33,756 bases of DNA from Desulfobacca sp. 4484_104 (GCA_002049795.1 MUKC01000042.1:1-33756); one strand, 5' to 3'; positions 25,163 to 33,756 are shown, numbered from the stretch's first letter. Numbers and translations are program-made. The notes: generated by a model not told the origin, from the letters alone.

Positions 25163-26431
25163 TTACCGCCCCGGCCCGGCCAGGAAGGGCGGAATCTGTT
25201 CCCCCCAGATCAGGTGCTCATAGGTCTCCCGTTCCCTGATAACATAAAACTCGTCTTGATGCACTAAAATTTCCGGCAGGCGCGGTCGGGAATTGTAATT
25301 CGAACTCATGGTAAAGCCATAGGCCCCGGCGCTCATCAGGGCGACCAACTCCCCCGGCTGGAAGGCTGGCATCAGACGATCCCGGGCCAGAAAATCCCCT
25401 GATTCACAGATCGGCCCGACCAGCGAGGCCACTATTTCCGGGCGGGTTTTTTCTACCACCGGCTGCACCGCGTGGTAGGAGCCGTACAGGCTGGGGCGGG
25501 CCAGGTCGTTCATGGCGGCATCGACTATAATAAAATGTTTTTCTTCGCTTTCCTTGGTATAGAGCACCTTGGTGACCAGCACCCCGGCATTACCGACAAT
25601 TACCCGCCCCGGCTCCAGGATCAGGGTACAGTCCATCCCCTGTAATTCTTCCCGAATTGCCTGACCATACTCCTGTGGATGCGGCGGTGTCTCTTGATCG
25701 TACTGGATGCCCAGGCCGCCGCCGAGATCCAGGTAACGAATATGGATATTTTCCTGCTCCAGACGGCCGATCAACTCTTTGACCCGCCTTAAGGCCTCAA
25801 TAAACGGCTCTAATTCGGTCAGTTGGGAGCCGATGTGGCAGTCCACCCCCACGACTTCCAGATGGGACAACTGCTGGGCCAGCCGATAGTCCTCCACCGC
25901 CCGGTCGACGTTGATGCCGAATTTATGGCGCTTTAGACCGGTGGAAATATAAGGGTGAGTCTGCGGGTCAACGTCGGGATTAACCCTTAAAGCAATGCGG
26001 GCCGGTTTGCCCATTTGCCCGGCAATCTGATTGAGAGCCAGTAACTCTTGGGTTGATTCGATGTTAAACAACAGGATATCCTGCTCCAGGGCATAACGTA
26101 GCTCCTCCGGACGTTTTCCCACCCCGGAATAGACGATCTTGCCGGGATGGGCCCCAGCCTGCAAGGCCCGGTACAACTCCCCGCCCGAGACAATATCGAC
26201 CCCGCCCCCCAGGTTGATGAAAATACGCAGAATGGCCAGGTTGGAATTGGACTTGGCCGAGAAACAGACCAGGTGGGGGATTCCGGCAAAGGCCGTGTCA
26301 AAGACGCCGAAATGATGGCTCAATGTGGCATGACTGTAAAGATAAAACGGGGTGCCGACCTGAGCGGCAATATTTTGCACTGCCACCTGCTCACAGAACA
26401 TCTCCCCGTGCTGGTAATGGAAATGGTGCAT
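25163..26431 (-). CDS. lysA: Diaminopimelate decarboxylase
   Basis: LysA decarboxylates meso-diaminopimelate to lysine. The 422-residue fold-III PLP enzyme has the PLP lysine Lys60 in CFSAKSNSN (more often AVKAN), GGGVDIVSGGEL, HKFGI, VDCHIGSQ, LDLGGGLGI, LEPGRVIVGNAGVL, GPICESGD and AGAYGFTMSSNYN with the substrate-binding residues. Complete. It stands ahead of dapF and after the FN3 lipoprotein gene. Confidence 0.96.
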   Translation of the reverse strand: MHHFHYQHGEMFCEQVAVQNIAAQVGTPFYLYSHATLSHHFGVFDTAFAGIPHLVCFSAKSNSNLAILRIFINLGGGVDIVSGGELYRALQAGAHPGKIVYSGVGKRPEELRYALEQDILLFNIESTQELLALNQIAGQMGKPARIALRVNPDVDPQTHPYISTGLKRHKFGINVDRAVEDYRLAQQLSHLEVVGVDCHIGSQLTELEPFIEALRRVKELIGRLEQENIHIRYLDLGGGLGIQYDQETPPHPQEYGQAIREELQGMDCTLILEPGRVIVGNAGVLVTKVLYTKESEEKHFIIVDAAMNDLARPSLYGSYHAVQPVVEKTRPEIVASLVGPICESGDFLARDRLMPAFQPGELVALMSAGAYGFTMSSNYNSRPRLPEILVHQDEFYVIRERETYEHLIWGEQIPPFLAGPGR

Positions 26432-26458
26432 GTTAGTTAACCAAGTTAAATGATATCC

Positions 26459-27535
26459 TTAATAAAGGATTTCGATGGCTTCCGAGGGCGGGCTTTCATT
26501 GGCCCGGGGGGAATTGTCCACCGCGGTGACATAGTAATAATATGTCCGACCTTTTTCCAGCGGCGCATCCACAAAATATGCTTTGGTCAGTAATTTCGGG
26601 CTGACTTGGCGAAACTCCGGCTCGGTTACCGCCCGGCGATAAACCCGGTAGCCCGCCACATCCGGTTCCGCACTTGCGGCCCAGCGCAATTCCACCCCCT
26701 GAGGGTTGGGCACCCCTACCAGATTCAGCAACGGCGCCGGGGCGGTAAGGTCTTGAGGGCGGGCCCGCTGCTCCGGGGAGTCCAGGCTCTCTATATAATC
26801 CTCTCCTACTTGGCGCACGGCTCGCACCATATAGGTGTATTCCACGTCGTTTTGCACCGCGATGTCTTGGAAATGCGGGGCCGTCAGCAATACCTGGTTG
26901 GCCAGTGAAAATTCTTCCTGGAGGGCCTGCCGATAAACTCGGTAATTGACCGCTCCCGGTACGGGCTTGCCGTCCGCCAGGCGAGTCACCGGCTCCCAGT
27001 CCAGGGTCACTAGCCGGTCTCCGGCCACAGCCCGCAAACCTGTCGGGGTCTGGGGCAAGGTATCCCAATTGTGGGTTAAAATTGACGAAGCGGTTCCCAG
27101 GTTTTTTTGCCGATCATAGCCCACCACTTGGTAATAATAGCGGTTGCCGAACTCCAAATCGGTATCCTGGTAAATCACGGTTTCGCCGCGTACCTCCCCG
27201 ACCTGGGGGTAGGCCAGATCAATCTCCGCCAGTTGAGTAAGCGGCGGCGGACATAGACTGGGAGGCCGGTCCAGCGGCTCATGGACCCGCAAAAGGCGGA
27301 AACCCTGAATCTCGCTTAAGGGCTGGCCCTCAATATTAACCTTGGGGATAAGCCACTGCAGTACCAGGCTGCGCCCCTGCTGGCGCACGGAAAAATCCTG
27401 CACCGCACCAGGCACCAGGGAGTCCGGCGGGATGGGCGGCATCTTCTTGCCGCAGGCCGCGATGCCGGTTCCGACCAGAATGACCAATAATGATATTGCT
27501 AAATGACGTAATGGGTGCTTGATCGGCGGCCTCAT
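26459..27535 (-). CDS. Fibronectin type III lipoprotein
   Basis: A 358-residue exported lipoprotein. A basic N-terminus and hydrophobic stretch lead to the lipobox GIAACGKK, so Cys28 should be lipidated. Behind a proline-rich linker (MPPIPPDSLVPGAV) are two clear fibronectin type III-like domains, around residues 155-265 (PTGLRAVAGDRLVTLDW to a YTYMVRAV strand) and 268-355 (VELRWAASAEPDVAGYRVYRR to YYYYVTAVDNSP), and probably a third at 45-150. A lipoprotein gene sits in this place, between argH and lysA, in related bacteria by recollection; its function is unknown. No ribosome binding site is evident at 27535. Confidence 0.8.
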   Translation of the reverse strand: MRPPIKHPLRHLAISLLVILVGTGIAACGKKMPPIPPDSLVPGAVQDFSVRQQGRSLVLQWLIPKVNIEGQPLSEIQGFRLLRVHEPLDRPPSLCPPPLTQLAEIDLAYPQVGEVRGETVIYQDTDLEFGNRYYYQVVGYDRQKNLGTASSILTHNWDTLPQTPTGLRAVAGDRLVTLDWEPVTRLADGKPVPGAVNYRVYRQALQEEFSLANQVLLTAPHFQDIAVQNDVEYTYMVRAVRQVGEDYIESLDSPEQRARPQDLTAPAPLLNLVGVPNPQGVELRWAASAEPDVAGYRVYRRAVTEPEFRQVSPKLLTKAYFVDAPLEKGRTYYYYVTAVDNSPRANESPPSEAIEILY

Positions 27536-27554
27536 CTGTATATGTTTAGATTTT

Positions 27555-28715
27555 CTAATCAGACTTAAACAGATCGGCCTCGGCCAGGGGGGCGAACTGT
27601 TGAATTTCTGCTAACGTCAAGTCGGACAGGTCTTTCCCCTGGGACTCGGCAAAACGCACTGTCTGACCGACCTGAGCGTGGGCGGTGCGAAACGGCACCC
27701 CGCGGGTCACCAAATAGTCGGCCATATCGGTAGCAGTCAGGAAACCGCCGGTCAGCGCCGCGGCCAGGCGTTCCGGTCGTACGGTAAGATTGGCCAACAC
27801 CCCGGCCATGAGCCGCACGCTGGCCTGCACCGTGTCCACCGTGTCAAATAACGGTTCTTTGTCCTCTTGCAGATCGCGGTTATAGGCCAGCGGCAAGCCC
27901 TTTAAAGTAGTCAGCAGACCCAGCAAGTGGCCGAAGACCCGGCCGCTCTTGGCGCGGATCAATTCCGGTACATCCGGATTCTTTTTCTGGGGCATGATCG
28001 ATGAGCCGGTGCAGTAGGCGTCGGCAATCTCCACAAAGCCGAATTCGGCGCTGGACCAGAGGATTAGCTCTTCGGCCAGCCGACTCAAATGCACCATGAC
28101 CAAGGCGGCGCTGGCCAGAAATTCGACGATGAAGTCCCGGTCGCTGACCGCGTCCAGACTGTTGCGGGTTACGGCCGGAAAATCCAGCAATTGTGCGGTA
28201 TAGGCCGGGTCAATAGGAAAAGTGGTGCCGGCCAGGGCCGCGGCTCCCAGCGGCAGAACATTAATCCGGACCAAGGTATCTTGCAGGCGGGCCTGGTCGC
28301 GGCGGAACATCTCGTCATAGGCCAGCAGGTGATGAGAGAATAAAATGGGCTGAGCCCGCTGCAGGTGGGTGTAGCCCGGCATGATCAGACCCAGGTGGCG
28401 CCGCGCCAAACAGACTCCGCTGCGCCTTAACTCTTGCAAGTCGCTGAACAACCTCTGCACCTGGTCCCGCAGATAGAGCCGCACATCCAAGGCCACCTGG
28501 TCGTTGCGGCTGCGGGCGGTATGCAGTTTACGGCCCACCTCCCCGACCAGGGCGATCAGCCGCTGCTCAATGGCCATATGGATGTCTTCGGCGGCCGGGT
28601 CAAAGACGAACGCCCCGCTGTCAATCTCCTGCTGGATGGCGAGCCGATAATATCGTAGCGATATAAGGGCGGCAAAACGGCCCTGCCAGGGCTTTTTATT
28701 TACTTGGTCGGGCAA
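27555..28715 (-). CDS. argH: Argininosuccinate lyase lacking about 60-70 N-terminal-domain residues
   Basis: ArgH splits argininosuccinate to arginine and fumarate as a homotetramer. The C-terminal four fifths are normal: EDIHMAIE, the [10 protein letters not shown] catalytic segment, [11 protein letters not shown], and the signature [12 protein letters not shown] containing the catalytic serine. The start is TTG at 28715. The protein is 386 residues against about 460 usually. After KPWQGRF it goes within 13 residues to IQQEIDSG. Within this junction a second frame reads LYRYDIIGS, exactly the next conserved block of ArgH (usually LYxxDIxGSIAHA). So two separate losses appear, one before and one after that block, whose frame changes cancel. 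As translated here the enzyme would lack part of its active-site N-domain. Confidence 0.85.
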   Translation of the reverse strand: MPDQVNKKPWQGRFAALISLRYYRLAIQQEIDSGAFVFDPAAEDIHMAIEQRLIALVGEVGRKLHTARSRNDQVALDVRLYLRDQVQRLFSDLQELRRSGVCLARRHLGLIMPGYTHLQRAQPILFSHHLLAYDEMFRRDQARLQDTLVRINVLPLGAAALAGTTFPIDPAYTAQLLDFPAVTRNSLDAVSDRDFIVEFLASAALVMVHLSRLAEELILWSSAEFGFVEIADAYCTGSSIMPQKKNPDVPELIRAKSGRVFGHLLGLLTTLKGLPLAYNRDLQEDKEPLFDTVDTVQASVRLMAGVLANLTVRPERLAAALTGGFLTATDMADYLVTRGVPFRTAHAQVGQTVRFAESQGKDLSDLTLAEIQQFAPLAEADLFKSD

Positions 28716-28817
28716 AATTTTTCCTCACAACCTAAGGAGGCCATTTCACATAACTTTGTTTTTTCTTTAAAACCGTTCGCACGTCTTGAAATTAAAATAA
28801 ATTTCGAATTTTATTTT
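28716..28817. other. A+T-rich spacer between the nuclease gene and argH
   Basis: The 102 bases are strongly A+T-rich on the nuclease side and become G+C-richer toward argH, suggesting the boundary of inserted DNA lies within. I see no direct or inverted repeat that would mark an insertion end. Confidence 0.4.
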
Positions 28818-29909
28818 TTATCCAATTTCTTCTTTTATCCATAGCCCTTCAGATTTTACCCAGTCTATTACATTCTGTTTATATTCAGATTTAATTTTAT
28901 ACACATATTGTTGTTCTTCAGAACTCCATGAACATTCAATAATATCCTCTTTTTTTAAAGGCTTTCTTCTCATATGCAAACCAGCTCTTGCTCCAGCAAT
29001 ATCTCTACCTGTTATCTCCTTATTTATCCCTTCCGAAGGTCTCCTTTTAGCAATCTCATTCATTAGAAAAGTTACGGTCGTGCCACTTGTAGGTTCCTTA
29101 TCAGCTTGTGAAAGAGCAGCCAAAAGCAATCTTGCATAAGGCGATGCACCTTTAAGGTACAGGATAAGCTCGGCTTTTGTCCATGGATCAGGGTCTTCTC
29201 CAACTTTATCTTCTCCAGTTACTTCTACATCTCCCCCTCCTGTTACACTAGTCGCTTTCGTTGTGGCTATATCAAGTATAAGTCTTAAAATATTCCCTAA
29301 ATCAATGGTTTCTATTGGCAAAAGAATATTTTGAACTTTAGCGATAGCCTCTTTAGCACCGATGGCTGGTTCTAATTCTTTTTTTAAACCTAATAGTTCC
29401 AGCAGGTCCGTATAAAGAATTAATCGCATTACGTCTTTATATTTGCTGCCTAGTATCTGCTCTATTAAAGGTTTAGTATCGCCCTTCCCAATTACATATA
29501 GGCCAAAAATATTTTTGGTGCCTTCTTTTTTTGAAACTTTTTCAACATATTCACCTAATTGCCCCACACTAGCAATTGGCCAAGTACTAGTTTTTACCTC
29601 AAGTATTATTGTATCTCCATCTTCTCTTTTCCAAATTCCATCATAGTTATCTTCTCCAGCCTTTCCCATATATTTACCATACTCTATTTCAAACCCTAAT
29701 TTTTTACCCAAGGATACTACCAAATCTTGAAAAGCACGATTATATGGGTCATGGGCTCCAGAACTTTTGCTTATACATTCATCCAGCCATTTTTTTAGTT
29801 GTTCAGTCTCCCATTTATCTTGCTCAACAAAATGCCTAAACCTTTCAGCGGGTTCACCGGGTTTCAATTCTTTGCCTAAGAGATTCAATACATCTTTTAT
29901 TTCAAGCAT
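28818..29909 (-). CDS. PD-(D/E)xK restriction-type nuclease, unassigned family
   Basis: A 363-residue protein I cannot assign to a named family. The N-terminal half looks like a restriction-endonuclease fold: a helix (AFQDLVVSLGKKLGFE), then NYDGIW with Asp90, and IILEVKTST with Glu104 and Lys106, spaced as in PD-(D/E)xK active sites. A Gly/Thr/Asp-rich linker follows near 220-240. The C-terminal region (about 245-363) is helical and basic, perhaps a winged-helix DNA-binding part. The gene is much more A+T-rich than its neighbours (two sampled 60-base lines are about 25 and 40 percent G+C), a sign of recent transfer. It stands alone between argG and argH in an operon that is otherwise housekeeping. 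A defence role is inference; no methyltransferase is adjacent, the nearest being at 33400. Confidence 0.7.
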   Translation of the reverse strand: MLEIKDVLNLLGKELKPGEPAERFRHFVEQDKWETEQLKKWLDECISKSSGAHDPYNRAFQDLVVSLGKKLGFEIEYGKYMGKAGEDNYDGIWKREDGDTIILEVKTSTWPIASVGQLGEYVEKVSKKEGTKNIFGLYVIGKGDTKPLIEQILGSKYKDVMRLILYTDLLELLGLKKELEPAIGAKEAIAKVQNILLPIETIDLGNILRLILDIATTKATSVTGGGDVEVTGEDKVGEDPDPWTKAELILYLKGASPYARLLLAALSQADKEPTSGTTVTFLMNEIAKRRPSEGINKEITGRDIAGARAGLHMRRKPLKKEDIIECSWSSEEQQYVYKIKSEYKQNVIDWVKSEGLWIKEEIG

Positions 29910-29960
29910 TAAAATTACCTTTTACCAAAGCATTTATTCCTGGTAAATGTTCTTATATCG

Positions 29961-31163
29961 TTATCTTCTTTCCAGCAAGGCTTGAATCTTCAGACGCAGG
30001 GCGTTCAAGCGGATAAAGCCGGTGGCGTCGCTCTGCTGATATTCTTCCCCTTCCTCAAAAGTGGCCAGCTCCGGGCGATAAAGTGATTTTTCCGCCTTGC
30101 GGCCTACCACCGTGACATTGCCTTTGTATAATTTCAACCTAGCGGTGCCGGTGACCTCGACCTGGGTTTCGTCGATCAGTTTCTGCAAGACCCGCATCTC
30201 CGGCGAGAACCAGTAGCCATAATAGACCAGTTCGGCGTAACGCGGTACCAGGCTATCCCTCAGATGCATGACCTCGCGGTCCAGGGTAATTGATTCCACC
30301 GCCAGGTGCGCCACCCGGAGAATAGTGCCCCCCGGGGTTTCATAGACGCCCCGCGACTTCATGCCCACATAGCGATTTTCTACCAGATCCACCCTACCAA
30401 TGCCGTGTTCACCCCCCAGGCGGTTCAGGCGGGCCAGCAGCGAGGCCGGAGTGTAGCGCACCCCGTCTACTGCCACCGGGTTGCCGGCCTGGAAGTCAAT
30501 CTCCAAATATTGCGGGCGATCCGGCGCGTCCTCGGGAGCTGTAGTTAAAAGAAACATCCCGGCTGGAGGTTCGGCCCAGGGGTCTTCCAGAATTCCGCCT
30601 TCGTAACTGGTATGAAGTAGATTCTGATCAATGGAATAGGGCTTTTCCGGGGTCACCGGTACTGCAATGCCGTGGCATCGGGCATATTCCACCAGATCGG
30701 AACGGGAGCGGAAAGGCCACAGCCGCCAGGGAGCAATGATTTTCAACTCCGGCGCCAGGGCCTGGTAAGTCAATTCAAAGCGCACCTGATCATTGCCCTT
30801 GCCGGTCGCCCCATGGCTGACCGCGGTGGCCTCCTCCTGGTGGGCGATTTCCACCTGACGTTTGGCGATCAACGGTCGGGCCAAGGAGGTTCCCAACAGA
30901 TACTGGCTCTCATAGATGGCGTTGGCCCGTAAGGCCGGAAACACGTAGTCGCGGACGAACTCCTCGACCAGATCATCCAGATAGACCTTGGCGGCCCCGG
31001 TTTGCAGGGCCTTGTCCTCCATCTCCTCGAGATTCTCGTCCTGACCCAAATTAGCGGCAAAGGCAATAATCGGGCATTGGTAGGTTTCCTTTAGCCACTT
31101 TAAAATCACCGAGGTATCCAAACCCCCGGAATAGGCCAGCACGATCTTGTTGATTTCAGTCAT
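29961..31163 (-). CDS. argG: Argininosuccinate synthase
   Basis: ArgG ligates citrulline and aspartate with ATP. The 400-residue protein begins with the ATP-pyrophosphatase P-loop [10 protein letters not shown], then [60 protein letters not shown] and the [16 protein letters not shown]-type citrulline site, ending [11 protein letters not shown]. Complete and normal in length. It lies 39 bases after argF; the next gene in the run is the nuclease rather than argH. Confidence 0.97.
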   Translation of the reverse strand: MTEINKIVLAYSGGLDTSVILKWLKETYQCPIIAFAANLGQDENLEEMEDKALQTGAAKVYLDDLVEEFVRDYVFPALRANAIYESQYLLGTSLARPLIAKRQVEIAHQEEATAVSHGATGKGNDQVRFELTYQALAPELKIIAPWRLWPFRSRSDLVEYARCHGIAVPVTPEKPYSIDQNLLHTSYEGGILEDPWAEPPAGMFLLTTAPEDAPDRPQYLEIDFQAGNPVAVDGVRYTPASLLARLNRLGGEHGIGRVDLVENRYVGMKSRGVYETPGGTILRVAHLAVESITLDREVMHLRDSLVPRYAELVYYGYWFSPEMRVLQKLIDETQVEVTGTARLKLYKGNVTVVGRKAEKSLYRPELATFEEGEEYQQSDATGFIRLNALRLKIQALLERR

Positions 31164-31202
31164 TTATTCGATTCATTCCTTGCCAAATTTTGGCTGTTAT
31201 GG

Positions 31203-32114
31203 TCAAGATCCCAGCAGCCATTCCAACAGCGCCTTCTGGAGATGCAAGCGGTTTTCGGCCTGGTCCCAGGCGGCCGATTGCGGGCCGTCGAGTACCGCGT
31301 CGGTGATCTCTTCACCGCGGTGGGCGGGCAGGCAATGGAGCACGATGGCCGCGGGCTTGGCCTGTTGCAGCCGTTCGGCATTGACCTGGAAGCGGGCGAA
31401 TTGCTGTCGCCGTTCCTGGGCTTCGCTTTCCTGACCCATTGAGGCCCAGACATCGGTATTGATCACCTCGGCGTCCTGGACCGCCCGGTCCGGGTCATCC
31501 AATAAATACACGGCCCGGCCGCGCCTGTGAGCCTGGGCCAGCAACGCCGCATCCGGCTCATAGCCACGAGGACAGGCCAGGTACAGGGCAAAATCCAGGC
31601 GCAAGGCCGCAGTAATCCAGGAATTGGCCATGTTATTGCCGTCCCCCAGCCAGGCCACCTTGAGGTCGGTGACCCGTCCAAAACGCTCCTGAATGGTCAT
31701 CAGATCGCTCAATACCTGGCAAGGGTGATGGTTATCGGTAAGGCCATTGATCACCGGAATACTAGCATATTGGGCCATATCCGCTACCATCTGCTGCTCA
31801 TAGGTGCGGATCACCACTCCATCGACGTAGCGGGATAAGACCCTGGCAGTATCAGCGATCGGTTCCTGCCGGGCCAGTTGCGTATCCCCCCGGCTGAGGT
31901 AAATGGTGCTCCCCCCGAGCTGGGCCATCCCGGCCTCAAATGACACCCGGGTACGGGTGGAGGGTTTGTCGAAGATCATCGCCAGGGTTTTGCCTTGGAG
32001 CGGCATATGATTATGGCCCTGTCGGTGCCCTGCTTTCAACTCCAGCGCCCGCCGGAGCAGATTTAAAATTTCGGCTTTATCTAAATCCAAAATAGTTAAC
32101 AGATCCCGCTTCAT
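31203..32114 (-). CDS. argF: Ornithine carbamoyltransferase
   Basis: ArgF makes citrulline from ornithine and carbamoyl phosphate. The 303-residue enzyme shows the carbamoyl-phosphate loop STRTRVSF, the HPCQVLSD motif, ornithine-side DVWASMGQE, and HCLPAHRG with the active-site cysteine. Complete. Its ATG follows the argD stop with one base between, indicating coupled translation. Confidence 0.97.
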   Translation of the reverse strand: MKRDLLTILDLDKAEILNLLRRALELKAGHRQGHNHMPLQGKTLAMIFDKPSTRTRVSFEAGMAQLGGSTIYLSRGDTQLARQEPIADTARVLSRYVDGVVIRTYEQQMVADMAQYASIPVINGLTDNHHPCQVLSDLMTIQERFGRVTDLKVAWLGDGNNMANSWITAALRLDFALYLACPRGYEPDAALLAQAHRRGRAVYLLDDPDRAVQDAEVINTDVWASMGQESEAQERRQQFARFQVNAERLQQAKPAAIVLHCLPAHRGEEITDAVLDGPQSAAWDQAENRLHLQKALLEWLLGS

Positions 32115-32115
32115 C

Positions 32116-33354
32116 TCATACTGCCTTCAAGGCCTCGGCCAATATGGTTAGAAATTGATCAATTTCGTCTCGGGTCACTAGCAGCGGCGGCAAAAATCGT
32201 AAAATATTACCCTGGGTACAATTGATCAAAGCCCCGCGCTCCCGACAGGCGAGCACTATCGGTCCGCCGTCGCGGTCTAATTCCATCGCCAACATCAGCC
32301 CCAGCCCCCGTACTTGTTTGATCAGGTCATGCCGGGCCTGGAGTTGTTGCAGACGAGTTTTAAAATATTCGCCTTTTTCCCGAACTTCCGCCAAAAAGGT
32401 CGGCTGCGAGATAATATCGATCACGGTCCCGGCCGCGGCAGTGACCACCGGGCCACCGCCAAAAGTGCTGGCATGGCTGCCCGGACCAAAGACCTGGGCC
32501 ACCTGGTCGGTGGCCAACAGACACCCGATGGGCAGGCCGTTGGCCAAGGCCTTGGCCAGGGTCATAATATCCGGTGCAATACCGAAATGTTCGTAGGCAA
32601 AGAGCTTACCGGTACGGCCCATGCCGGTCTGCACCTCATCGAACACCAGTAAGAGTTCATGCCGGTCACAGAGCTGCCGCAATCCTTCCAGATAACCTGG
32701 AGCCGGCATCTGCACCCCGCCTTCGCCCTGAATCGGCTCGACCAGGATGGCCGCGGTGCTGGGATTAATGGCCTGGGCCACTGCTTCCAGATCATTAAAG
32801 GGCACGAAGGCAAACCCTGGCAGCAGCGGGGCAAAGCCCTGCCAGAATTTTTCCTGGCCGGTGGCCGACAGGGTGGCCAGAGTCCGGCCATGAAAAGAGT
32901 TGTGCATGCAGATGAGCTGATAGCGCTCCGGCCCGAAGCGCTCGTAGGCATAGCGGCGACAGAGCTTGATCGCCCCTTCGTTGGCCTCGGCGCCGCTGTT
33001 ACAGAAAAAGGCGCGCTCGGCAAAACTCAGATCGGTTAAACGCTCGGCCAATTCGATCTGGTTAGGGATATGGTAAAGATTGGAAACATGGACCAATTCC
33101 TGCACCTGGCGATTGAGCGCGGCGCTGACCTGCGGGTGCACATGACCCAGATTGCATACCGAGATCCCGGCGATAAAGTCCAGATATTCCCGGCCCTCCA
33201 CATCCCACACCCGCACTCCTTGACCCCGGACCAGCACCAGGGGCTGGCGGGCGTAAGTCGGGATCAAGACCCGCTGCCCGCGTTCCATCCAGTTCTGACT
33301 GGTTAAATTTGTTGTACTTTCCTGATGTTCCTTTTGCGGTTGTACGGTCCCCAT
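32116..33354 (-). CDS. argD: Acetylornithine aminotransferase
   Basis: ArgD transaminates N-acetylglutamate semialdehyde to N-acetylornithine; related enzymes also serve the succinyl-DAP step. I use the ATG at 33354 (GGA seven bases upstream); a TTG at 33366 would add four residues. Motifs: VWDVEGREYLDFIAGIS, FFCNSGAEANEGAIK, NSFHGRTLATLSATG, EPIQGEGGV, LLLVFDEVQTGMGRTG and the PLP lysine in LAKALANGLPIG. An N-terminal extension of some 20 residues precedes the usual start. First gene of the arginine run in this window. Confidence 0.93.
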   Translation of the reverse strand: MGTVQPQKEHQESTTNLTSQNWMERGQRVLIPTYARQPLVLVRGQGVRVWDVEGREYLDFIAGISVCNLGHVHPQVSAALNRQVQELVHVSNLYHIPNQIELAERLTDLSFAERAFFCNSGAEANEGAIKLCRRYAYERFGPERYQLICMHNSFHGRTLATLSATGQEKFWQGFAPLLPGFAFVPFNDLEAVAQAINPSTAAILVEPIQGEGGVQMPAPGYLEGLRQLCDRHELLLVFDEVQTGMGRTGKLFAYEHFGIAPDIMTLAKALANGLPIGCLLATDQVAQVFGPGSHASTFGGGPVVTAAAGTVIDIISQPTFLAEVREKGEYFKTRLQQLQARHDLIKQVRGLGLMLAMELDRDGGPIVLACRERGALINCTQGNILRFLPPLLVTRDEIDQFLTILAEALKAV

Positions 33355-33399
33355 AAGCTTTTCCAATGGTTTTAGAGCAGTTTTAAAAAAATCAAGTAG

Positions 33400-33756
33400 T
33401 TAATCTCCATGAGCCTCAAATAAGCGCGGGGCCTGCCACTTCAGGCGGAATGCGTTAACCCGTCTATTCGCCAGTTGAACATACCGCTCTTCTATTTCAT
33501 AACCGACATAGCCGCGTCCGGCTTTGATTGCGGCCATAGCCGTTTGACCACTACCCATGAAGGGGTCCAGCACCACCTCGTCTTTGAAAGTGTATAATTG
33601 GATGCAGCGATAGGGCAGCTCTACCGGAAAGGGCGCCGGGTGGCCCACCGACCGGGCCGACTCGGCCGGAAAGGTCCATACACTTTTGGTGAATTCCAGA
33701 AAATCATCTCTGGTGATGGTGCTTTCCCGCTTTAAGGGATTCTTCCGGGAAAAGTT
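33400..33756 (-). CDS. DNA methyltransferase, C-terminal part (cut by the window edge)
   Basis: The frame is open from the stop at 33400-33402 to the window end, giving 118 residues. It contains the SAM-binding motif I DPFMGSGQTA, preceded by SVGHPAPFPVELPYRCIQLYT and followed by GRGYVGYEIEERYVQLANRRV. This is the C-terminal portion of N4-cytosine/N6-adenine methyltransferases in which the DPPY/SPPY motif IV precedes motif I; motif IV must lie outside the window. Base composition resembles the arg genes. It lies 45 bases upstream of argD on the same strand. Target and any partner nuclease cannot be read here. Confidence 0.85.
   Translation of the reverse strand, partial: NFSRKNPLKRESTITRDDFLEFTKSVWTFPAESARSVGHPAPFPVELPYRCIQLYTFKDEVVLDPFMGSGQTAMAAIKAGRGYVGYEIEERYVQLANRRVNAFRLKWQAPRLFEAHGD

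Noticed and set aside
28818-29909. Transposase or integrase for the A+T-rich gene
   Set aside because: No DDE or tyrosine-recombinase motifs and no terminal repeats; the EVK-type active site fits a nuclease better.
1-33756. CRISPR arrays, tRNA or rRNA genes, riboswitches
   Set aside because: No regularly spaced repeats apart from the heptamer tract, no tRNA-like arms and no known riboswitch cores (including near the lysine genes) were recognised by eye.

Overview
The window looks like chromosome of an anaerobic Gram-negative bacterium of the former Deltaproteobacteria (Desulfobacterota; a Desulfobacca- or syntrophobacter-like lineage is my best guess). Reasons: a tungsten/molybdenum aldehyde:ferredoxin oxidoreductase, an LptE-type outer-membrane protein, lysine synthesis through LL-diaminopimelate aminotransferase, a sigma-54 regulator, and an arg/lysA/dap gene order like that of Geobacter relatives. 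This placement is inference from gene content. There are no tRNAs, rRNAs, CRISPR arrays or IS elements that I can support.

Layout. 67-2214 (+): aldehyde oxidoreductase plus a cyclic-nucleotide-binding-like protein. 2215-2867: intergenic with a near-consensus sigma-54 promoter. 2868-8583 (+): RmlC-like epimerase, rfbD and rfbB (dTDP-sugar synthesis), then a REC-GAF-PAS histidine kinase and an NtrC-family regulator, followed by bioA. 10086-13906 (-): a TPR protein and ftsK, separated by about 0.6 kb without a gene. 14105-18062 (+): leuS-lptE-holA. 18037-33366 (-): a very long co-directional run. In transcription order it is argD, argF, argG, a restriction-type nuclease, argH, an FN3 lipoprotein, lysA, dapF, dapA, dapB, an FAH-family hydrolase, dapL, folK, a YHS/TRASH-like protein, a small transaldolase, pgsA and rpsT. 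A DNA methyltransferase fragment runs off the right edge.

Function. argDFGH covers the end of arginine synthesis. dapA-dapB-dapL-dapF-lysA is a complete aspartate-semialdehyde-to-lysine route by the aminotransferase shortcut. The sigma-54 promoter ahead of the sugar-nucleotide genes, with a kinase and sigma-54 activator just downstream, suggests regulated surface polysaccharide synthesis.

Two things stand out. First, several otherwise well-conserved genes (aldehyde oxidoreductase, rfbD, holA, argH, the kinase PAS domain, perhaps the Crp-like gene) lack internal blocks of roughly 20-60 codons, often with a change of frame. argH shows two such losses whose frame changes cancel. Because holA and argH are normally indispensable, assembly or consensus error is the leading explanation. 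Second, an A+T-rich PD-(D/E)xK nuclease gene sits between argG and argH, inside an otherwise housekeeping operon. It is the best candidate for an undescribed defence-type gene here.
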